Assembly (NCBI GenBank): GCA_026785875.1
Contig: JAJAZF010000027.1
Span: 1-6,980 of the forward strand
DNA from: Chamaesiphon sp.
Lineage (GTDB): Bacteria; Cyanobacteriota; Cyanobacteriia; Cyanobacteriales; Chamaesiphonaceae
Length of the DNA stretch: 6,980 nucleotides
Direction of reading: 5' to 3'
Of this stretch, positions 1 through 4,572 are shown piece by piece (the stretch's first letter is position 1; the number at the start of each line of letters is the position of its first letter). Made by a program: the position numbers and the translations under genes. The notes under the pieces are model-generated. The model worked only from the letters and a program-made list of their open reading frames with translations, made no database searches and was not told where the DNA came from.

Positions 1-882
1 AAGAAAATTACTGCGCCAGAACTCGCTGGCATGGCTCAGGTATTACAAGTTCCCGCGATCGCACATCCCACTCCCGTCATCGATACCTGCGGCACTGGTG
101 GCGATGGTGCATCTACCTTCAATATCTCCACCGCAGTCGCCTTTGTCGCCGCAGCAGCAGGAGTAAAAGTTGCCAAACATGGAAATCGATCGGTATCCAG
201 CCGGGTCGGTTCTGCCGATGTATTAGAAGCACTCGGTGTAAAATTAACCGCCCCCTCAGCCCGGGTATCTGCTGCTTTGGACACGGTCGGCATTACCTTT
301 TTATTTGCCCCTGGCTGGCATCCAGCTATGAAAGCAGTGGCTTCGCTCCGCCAAGAATTGAAGATTCGGACGGTATTTAATCTGATCGGGCCGCTCGTCA
401 ATCCGCTGCGCCCTACGGGACAAATTATCGGCGTATTTTCACCCCATTTGCTCGAAACTATTGCTGAAGCAGCAGGTATTCTCGGCACTCAACAAGCGAT
501 CGTCTTACATGGGCGCGAAGGTTTGGATGAGGCGGGTTTAGGCGATGCGACAGACTTAGCCATCTTAACTAATGGCGAGGTCAAACTCACCAGTATCGAT
601 CCGGTAGAGCTAGGCATTACTCCCGCGCCGATTACTGCTCTGGCAGGTGGCGATGTGGCGGAAAATGCTGCGATCCTCACCGCAGTACTTCAAGGTAAAG
701 GCACTCCCGCCCAACGAGATGTAGTGGCTATTAATGCCGGACTAGCACTCCAAGTGGCTAATCTCGTACCCATCGGCGCACATCAGCAAGGGATAGATAT
801 GGCAACAGCAGTATTGAATAGTGGTGTGGCTTGGGATAAGTTGACAGAGTTAGTAAGTTTTTTGGGCGCGGTAGATGAATAG
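1..882 (+). CDS. trpD: Anthranilate phosphoribosyltransferase TrpD, 5'-truncated by the window edge
   Basis: TrpD transfers the phosphoribosyl group of PRPP to anthranilate, the second step of tryptophan synthesis from chorismate, in the cytoplasm. The frame is open from base 1 to the TAG at 880-882 (293 codons). The ATG at 31 is internal: the ten codons before it read KKITAPELAG, which fits the helical N-terminal domain, so about 50 residues lie outside the window against a usual length near 340. Counting from that ATG, the PRPP-binding GTGGDG is at 21-26, KHGNRS at 49-54, the HPAM and PLVNP segments at 97-100 and 121-125, and the Mg-binding acidic pair in GLDE at 164-167. Every expected catalytic motif is present and the C-terminus is of normal extent. 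No other trp gene is visible, so it looks unlinked on its 3' side. No strong terminator follows. The family call is secure. Confidence 0.96.
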   Translation, partial: KKITAPELAGMAQVLQVPAIAHPTPVIDTCGTGGDGASTFNISTAVAFVAAAAGVKVAKHGNRSVSSRVGSADVLEALGVKLTAPSARVSAALDTVGITFLFAPGWHPAMKAVASLRQELKIRTVFNLIGPLVNPLRPTGQIIGVFSPHLLETIAEAAGILGTQQAIVLHGREGLDEAGLGDATDLAILTNGEVKLTSIDPVELGITPAPITALAGGDVAENAAILTAVLQGKGTPAQRDVVAINAGLALQVANLVPIGAHQQGIDMATAVLNSGVAWDKLTELVSFLGAVDE

Positions 883-919
883 AGCGTAAATCTTATTTAT
901 GGAAGATGGTCGGTTGGTC

Positions 920-954
920 GATGCTCTTGGGCGGAGCCGCTCTGAAAAAGCATC
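920..954. repeat. Short inverted repeat downstream of trpD
   Basis: GATGCT at 920-925 is matched by AGCATC at 949-954, enclosing a GC-rich centre (GGGCGGAGCCGCTC, 929-942) with its own small dyad GCGG-AG-CCGC. GC-rich blocks of this kind occur as dispersed intergenic repeats in cyanobacteria. It lies where a trpD terminator could be, but the 6-bp stem is short and no T-run follows on the plus strand, so terminator function is not supported. Confidence 0.35.
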
Positions 955-971
955 TTTAGCACTGTTAGTTA

Positions 972-990
972 CCTAAAATACATTTAGGAG
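972..990 (+). promoter_or_regulatory. Shine-Dalgarno of the monooxygenase stub within a small dyad
   Basis: AGGAG at 986-990 lies 8 nt before the GTG at 999, which is good ribosome binding site geometry and supports that start. The site overlaps an inverted repeat, CCTAAA (972-977) and TTTAGG (983-988), with a 5-nt loop that would mask part of the site in RNA. TAAAAT at 974-979 resembles a -10 box, but no good -35 lies 16-18 nt upstream. The signals appear to be leftovers of the once intact gene. Confidence 0.4.
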
Positions 991-998
991 CATCGATC

Positions 999-1148
999 GT
1001 GGAAACAACAACCACAACCCAAGTCATTATTGTTAGTGCAGGGCCAACAGGACTATCTTTAGCAGCACAATTAATCCGTTATGGTATCAACTTTGTAATT
1101 TTCGATCGAAATCCCGATCGCATTATGCACCCGTGCGGCAGTGGCTGA
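999..1148 (+). pseudogene. 5' remnant of an FAD-dependent monooxygenase (PHBH/UbiH-like) gene
   Basis: From GTG at 999 the frame encodes 49 residues before TGA at 1146-1148. Residues 2-38 form the opening beta-alpha-beta unit of an FAD-binding Rossmann fold: a Thr-rich start, VIIVSAGPTGLSLAAQL, then YGINFVIFDRN ending in the acidic residue that would bind the FAD ribose. This matches the N-terminus of aromatic-ring hydroxylases of the p-hydroxybenzoate hydroxylase/UbiH class, which run to roughly 380-550 residues. Everything after about residue 38 is missing, including the GD and DG FAD motifs and the substrate domain. The first glycine of GxGxxG is Ser (AGT at 1035-1037), one G-to-A change from Gly, which suggests decay. 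The 3' part overlaps, antisense, the end of the glycosidase gene. It cannot make a working enzyme. The family call is firm, the original substrate unknown. Confidence 0.8.
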
Positions 1149-2966
1149 AGCTCGATCGACTAATTGCCCGCCGAGATAGAGACTCGTAGAACTCCCGCCA
1201 TCGAGGTTGAGTGCGTCTACAGTGCCCATCTGTTGGAGTAATTGAGCCATTTCTGATAAAGTTGGCCCTTTGCCGCCAGCGCGATTGTGGACGGCAATTA
1301 GGAGGATATTACCTGTAGCAGTACTGGCGATCGCACTCCGTACCGCCGACTCTTTCGCAAAATTGACCCCAAAGTTTTCACCTTTAGCATCGAGTACAAT
1401 TTTCCCCGATTGGACTAACCAGGGGCCAGCGGCGATAATCTGGGAATATGTATCAAAATCGGGTGGAGTAGTCTGATGCCCGAGGGTGAGGATCGTCCCG
1501 ATCGGCAGACTCGCAGACAGCTCTGGCTGCCCCCGTAAGGCTAGTAAATAACCATTGACAGGGATGGGAATGTTCGTGCTACCAATCGCGTTGCCTGGGG
1601 TAATTTGGGTGACTCGCTCCTGTTGAACTGTGAAAATTAGTTCGTTGGCTTGCATCGGCGTGTAAGTGCTACCCCAGGCGGTGGTGTAACGTCCTAATCC
1701 GGTTTGAACGTAAGCACTATTGAGCGCGAGAATTGATAACTGTTCGCCTTTGGACGTATTTAGGGTTTCCTGCATTTGCAAGCGGGCAATTCGGATTTGT
1801 CCGCGATCGTTCCAGCCGATCGCGCCCCGATTTAGAATGGGACTCGATAACCATTTACCGTCTCGTTTGAGGGCACCTAATGGCATCCGATTATTGCGAT
1901 TGAAATATCCGCCGTTAATAGCTGCGACGACTTGAGTAGGTGGTGCGAATTTAATCAGATGATTGGTACCAACTAGATTTGGCTCTAGAGCTAACATCGC
2001 TCGAATTTTGATTCCCTTTTGGCGCGGATCGATTTCGAGATAGCTCACGGGGAAATTATTCACACCCAATTTTACCCACTTTTGCCGCCATTTTAGTCCT
2101 GGTGCCCAATTGATTTCGCGCTCGGGGATTGTGTCTAGATTGGAATTGATGCTAACTTCAAGATTAGTTGGTGATAATAATCTTGCCCTGGCGCGTTGTC
2201 CTTTGACGATCGGAAATTGGACGATGGTTTGATTGTTATTACTAGTGACTTTATATTCTAGTTTTTGAGCTGTCGGATCGTCATCGGGATCGAGATTGGG
2301 ATCGAAAGTTGGTGGTGGCGCGTTGAATTGAGCGAGTAAAGCTGGATTAGCATTGGCTTCGATCGTTAGATAGCCTTCAGTCGGCGTTTGACTGAGTTTC
2401 CAGGGTGTAGATCGATCTAATGTGACAGTAATTTTGCCACTTTTAGCTATATTTTCACGGCGAACATTAGTTACTCTGCTAGCTGGGGTATTGAGCTGGA
2501 GTTTGCCTCCGACTAGCTGCCATTGCCAACCGCTACTTTTAGCAATGTTGGTGATGTCTAGATAGCGATATTGTTGACTGAGTTTAGCATTTAAACTAAT
2601 TGCTCTCGCTCCTTGAGTCGCATACCAATCGATCGGTTGGCTCAAATAATTGGTATTATTAAATAACTCTACTCCCATCTGTCGATCGAGAGCCGTATCA
2701 CTAATTCCTAAATGTAAATTAGTCCCGACTCGCCACTGTCCCCAAGGGATATTCAGCGTTTTACCATTCAAGAATATTTCGGTACCTTGACTGACAAAAT
2801 TTTGGGTAGGTATATTCCGCCTCGGCTGGGGGATTCGATTAGGTGGGAGCGGAATTGGGGAAATTGGTGGGGTATCTGCACGAGCAATTTTTACTGAGTA
2901 AAGTAAGGGATAAAGGTAACTGGTGATAATACTAGTAACGATTAAATAAAACCTGAGATAATTCAT
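1071..2966 (-). CDS. Secreted phosphodiester glycosidase (NAGPA/DUF2233) domain protein
   Basis: A 631-residue exported protein. Residues 1-30 are a signal peptide with a hydrophobic core and a likely signal peptidase I site after ARA (28-30). A Pro-rich stretch (33-48) follows. Residues about 60-280 form a beta-rich region resembling copper-amine-oxidase-like/AMIN-type wall-associated modules, with an Asp-rich linker at 222-230. The C-terminal domain (about 300-619) carries family marks of the fold shared with human N-acetylglucosamine-1-phosphodiester alpha-N-acetylglucosaminidase: NGGYF at 351-355, AGPWLVQSGK at 513-522, RSAI at 543-546, NLDGGSSTSL at 587-596 and NAIGI at 615-619. By family it probably hydrolyses a sugar-phosphodiester or exopolysaccharide-type bond outside the cytoplasm; the substrate is not known. 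The ATG at 2964-2966 is chosen because the signal peptide starts there, although no clear Shine-Dalgarno precedes it. The final 12 residues, after NAIGI, are antisense to the monooxygenase stub and look acquired rather than native. Confidence 0.88.
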   Translation of the reverse strand: MNYLRFYLIVTSIITSYLYPLLYSVKIARADTPPISPIPLPPNRIPQPRRNIPTQNFVSQGTEIFLNGKTLNIPWGQWRVGTNLHLGISDTALDRQMGVELFNNTNYLSQPIDWYATQGARAISLNAKLSQQYRYLDITNIAKSSGWQWQLVGGKLQLNTPASRVTNVRRENIAKSGKITVTLDRSTPWKLSQTPTEGYLTIEANANPALLAQFNAPPPTFDPNLDPDDDPTAQKLEYKVTSNNNQTIVQFPIVKGQRARARLLSPTNLEVSINSNLDTIPEREINWAPGLKWRQKWVKLGVNNFPVSYLEIDPRQKGIKIRAMLALEPNLVGTNHLIKFAPPTQVVAAINGGYFNRNNRMPLGALKRDGKWLSSPILNRGAIGWNDRGQIRIARLQMQETLNTSKGEQLSILALNSAYVQTGLGRYTTAWGSTYTPMQANELIFTVQQERVTQITPGNAIGSTNIPIPVNGYLLALRGQPELSASLPIGTILTLGHQTTPPDFDTYSQIIAAGPWLVQSGKIVLDAKGENFGVNFAKESAVRSAIASTATGNILLIAVHNRAGGKGPTLSEMAQLLQQMGTVDALNLDGGSSTSLYLGGQLVDRASATAARVHNAIGISIENYKVDTITD

Positions 2967-2984
2967 ACTCGATCGATTTTGTAA

Positions 2985-3019
2985 ACAGTTGACAGTTGAA
3001 AGTTGACAGTTGACAGTTT
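2985..3019. repeat. Heptanucleotide tandem repeat (STRR-type), five units
   Basis: Five adjoining 7-bp units: ACAGTTG at 2985, 2992 and 3006, a variant AAAGTTG at 2999, and a terminal ACAGTTT at 3013. Short tandemly repeated heptamers are a known feature of cyanobacterial intergenic DNA. The array begins 19 bp upstream of the glycosidase ATG, so it lies in that gene's leader or promoter. Three copies of TTGACA arise on the plus strand (2989, 3003, 3010), but no matching -10 boxes follow at proper spacing, so they need not be promoters. Confidence 0.8.
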
Positions 3020-3121
3020 AAGACAGGCTAAAGGAATTAAACGAGCCATCATCCTTGGTTGAGTTGCAACCCAACTACCCGATTAATCCACCCTGCTACA
3101 CAATTAACCTGTAAGGGTACC

Positions 3122-3176
3122 CTGGATCTCCGCTGAGTCATAATGATTTTATAGTGTAAGATGTGACTCGATCCAG
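3122..3176. repeat. Imperfect long dyad next to the MITE
   Basis: CTGGATC (3122-3128) and GAGTCA (3135-3140) pair with TGACTC (3164-3169) and GATCCAG (3170-3176). This gives 13 paired bases with a 6-nt bulge on the left arm and a 23-nt loop that contains TATAGT. Just left of it is a perfect 10-bp palindrome, AGGGTACCCT (3114-3123). Its right arm overlaps the left target duplication of the MITE-like element, so the element inserted at the edge of this structure. It could be an older repeat remnant or a regulatory dyad; function unknown. Confidence 0.45.
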
Positions 3177-3179
3177 ATC

Positions 3180-3298
3180 GGGAGTATCCCACTTTTTAAC
3201 CCTCACCCTAAATCCCTCTCCCTGAGGTTAACTGCCCTGAGGGAGAAGGGCTGGGGATGAGGGCAGTTAACCTCCGCCAGAAAAAGTGGGATGCTCCC
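3180..3298. mobile_element. MITE-like non-autonomous element, 119 bp, with 9-bp target duplication
   Basis: The ends are 18-bp terminal inverted repeats, GGGAGTATCCCACTTTTT (3180-3197) and AAAAAGTGGGATGCTCCC (3281-3298), matching at 17 of 18 positions. Directly outside both ends is the same 9-mer ATCCAGATC (3171-3179 and 3299-3307), a perfect target site duplication. The 83-bp interior encodes no transposase, so it would have to be moved in trans by an insertion sequence with matching ends. Nine-bp duplications occur in several families, IS4 among them, so I do not assign one. Perfect duplication and nearly perfect ends argue for a fairly recent insertion. It lies between the desaturase and glycosidase genes and interrupts neither. 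Confidence 0.85.
3198..3280. repeat. Palindromic core of the MITE-like element
   Basis: Two overlapping palindromes fill the interior. GAGGTTAACTGCCCT (3224-3238) is perfectly complementary to AGGGCAGTTAACCTC (3260-3274) across a 21-nt loop. Separately, the C-rich strand at 3200-3222, starting CCCTCACCCTAAATCCC, pairs imperfectly with the G-rich run ending in GGGGATGAGGG near 3263. CCCTGAGG also repeats directly at 3220 and 3235. The C-rich/G-rich pair resembles a dispersed palindromic repeat widespread in cyanobacterial spacers, so the element may be composite. Confidence 0.65.
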
Positions 3299-3307
3299 AT
3301 CCAGATC

Positions 3308-3503
3308 TTATTACCCATGTGGCGATCGACAATAGTTTACACTCGATTCCGAGCGAAAGTCTCGATCGAGAAAAATTATAAAATATATGCTGTAGTCGCC
3401 GCCATCTGGCTCATCCCACGTCGGATTGAGAAAACGTCGATCTCTATTTATCTGACAAATAGCACACCACGTCAAGATTAATTGTATTCTGGCGATCGTC
3501 AAC
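3308..3503. other. Spacer between the MITE and the desaturase gene, no supported gene
   Basis: With the repeats described separately, this completes the 537-bp gene-poor region between the glycosidase and the desaturase genes. It is AT-rich with several GATCG motifs. Minus- and plus-strand open frames of 60-75 codons cross it, but they show no family resemblance, signal or conserved motif. No clear terminator of the desaturase gene is visible here. Confidence 0.5.
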
Positions 3504-4307
3504 TCAATTATCGATACTAGAGAGCATCACATCTTTAGTCGATTGAAGCGATTTGTCAGGGAGATCGACAGGGTAATAGTTGGGATCTTCAGTGCCCAAA
3601 AGCTTGTCCCAGAATGTAAAATATAGTCCGTAATGTTTGGTATACTTATGGTGGTGCAGAGAGTGATGTAACGGACCTACTGCCCATCGTCCGCACCAGC
3701 GAAAATAGCCCGACGAGGGAAATAGTGGAAATCCGAGATGATTGAATACTGACCAAATTGTCATCGTCATAATCAGCGCAATTACGGTTGCAAAATGGAG
3801 CGGAATTGTGAAGACGATCGCCACGAGAAATAGTGCTTGGAAAATAGCTTCTGCTGGATCGAATGCAAAAGATGTCCACGGTGTCGGTTGTCGTGACAAG
3901 TGATGCCCCAGATGAAACCATCGGAATAGTAAGGGATGATGAAATAAGCGGTGCATAAAATAAAAATAGGTATCTTGGAGTACCAATACTCCCACAAAGC
4001 TGAATCCTAGATACCACCATCCATATCGATCGATATCGCTATACAACAGCGTATAACCTCGATCGAATTGAAAGATCGAAAATGCAGCACTAAAAGCAAA
4101 AATTAAGGTTGAATATATTGATAATTTGATATCTCGATGAATTGATTCCCAGGCTGGAGGATCGATCCCGATACCCTGCTTAATCAGGAACTTTTTAAAT
4201 AGGGAGTGAATCAGTAGATGCGCCCCCCCAGCGATCGTTAAATACCTGCCTAGAATAATACCGCTCAAAGCGAAAAAATAGTATAAAAATGGGTGACGAT
4301 CGCTCAA
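3504..4307 (-). CDS. Fatty acid hydroxylase/sterol desaturase family membrane protein
   Basis: A 267-residue integral membrane di-iron oxygenase of the fatty acid hydroxylase superfamily. The histidine boxes that hold the iron pair are complete: MHRLFHH (118-124), HLGHH (132-136), a lone NH at 189-190, and LHHSLHHHKY (213-222). Hydrophobic segments at about 10-35, 65-80, 97-116 and 155-186 fit the usual membrane topology with the His boxes on the cytoplasmic side. Members use O2 and electrons to hydroxylate or desaturate sterols, fatty acids, carotenoids or other lipids; the substrate cannot be read from sequence. Length is typical. The start is TTG at 4307: an in-frame TGA lies just upstream, no ATG intervenes, and AAAGG lies about 10 nt before it. 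It shares a divergent control region with mutS. No reductase, carotenoid or hopanoid gene adjoins it to hint at a substrate. Confidence 0.9.
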   Translation of the reverse strand: MSDRHPFLYYFFALSGIILGRYLTIAGGAHLLIHSLFKKFLIKQGIGIDPPAWESIHRDIKLSIYSTLIFAFSAAFSIFQFDRGYTLLYSDIDRYGWWYLGFSFVGVLVLQDTYFYFMHRLFHHPLLFRWFHLGHHLSRQPTPWTSFAFDPAEAIFQALFLVAIVFTIPLHFATVIALIMTMTIWSVFNHLGFPLFPSSGYFRWCGRWAVGPLHHSLHHHKYTKHYGLYFTFWDKLLGTEDPNYYPVDLPDKSLQSTKDVMLSSIDN

Positions 4308-4322
4308 TGTGTAGTTACCTTT

Positions 4323-4335
4323 ATCACTAGGTGAT
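4323..4335. promoter_or_regulatory. Operator-like dyad upstream of the desaturase gene
   Basis: ATCAC-TAG-GTGAT is a 13-bp interrupted palindrome 16-28 nt upstream of the TTG start and just outside the AAAGG ribosome binding site. It would fall in the 5' leader, downstream of the candidate promoter at 4374-4402, where a bound repressor could act. A second weaker dyad, GGGAT (4339-4343) with ATCCC (4352-4356), follows. Regulatory function is inferred from position and symmetry only. Confidence 0.3.
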
Positions 4336-4373
4336 TGAGGGATAAGATGTCATCCCCTAATCCACAATACAAA

Positions 4374-4402
4374 ATAAGATTACTGACTGTAGGCGAAGTC
4401 AA
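4374..4402 (-). promoter_or_regulatory. Candidate sigma-70-type promoter for the desaturase gene
   Basis: Read on the minus strand, TTGACT (4402-4397; 5 of 6 to the -35 consensus) and TCTTAT (4379-4374; 4 of 6 to the -10) are separated by exactly 17 nt. Transcription would begin near 4367, giving a leader of about 60 nt before the TTG start at 4307. It is the best match I found in the divergent spacer, but chance matches of this quality are common. Confidence 0.35.
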
Positions 4403-4572
4403 CATCTCAGCCATTGTAACGATTGCCCTTGCCGCCAACAGTCAATAGTAAAATAGGATTAGTTCAAATATCCCTGCATCTACAGGATAAACTGAAACTC
4501 CGAACTTGCCCGTGCTGTGTGTACTTTTTGCCTACATCCAGACTTTCCACCCTTGCACCTCACTCCCTCTTC
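4403..4572. other. mutS upstream region
   Basis: The remainder of the divergent spacer before mutS has no recognisable gene. TTGCCC/TTGCCG motifs and a TAAAAT (about 4424-4455) could form a plus-strand promoter, but none of the pairings has both good spacing and good boxes. The final 70 nt are C-rich and lack a Shine-Dalgarno sequence, which is common for cyanobacterial genes. Confidence 0.35.

Noticed and set aside
36..680. Two minus-strand ORFs opposite trpD (36-488 and 489-680)
   Set aside because: They are antisense shadows of a strongly conserved trpD reading frame, with no recognisable domain.
2989..3040. TTGACA boxes in the heptamer array as plus-strand promoters
   Set aside because: No TATAAT-like sequence lies 16-18 nt after any of the three copies, and no plus-strand gene follows.
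3257..3481. Plus-strand ORF of 74 codons
   Set aside because: It begins inside the MITE core and runs through spacer DNA; composition and motifs give no support for a protein.
3311..3502. Minus-strand ORF of 63 codons just downstream of the desaturase gene
   Set aside because: It starts with TTG, has no ribosome binding site that I can see and no family resemblance or signal peptide. Its stop lies outside the MITE, so it is not a gene broken by the insertion either.
3646..4020. Additional minus-strand ORFs inside the desaturase gene
   Set aside because: They are out-of-frame readings of the same strand as a gene with complete histidine boxes.
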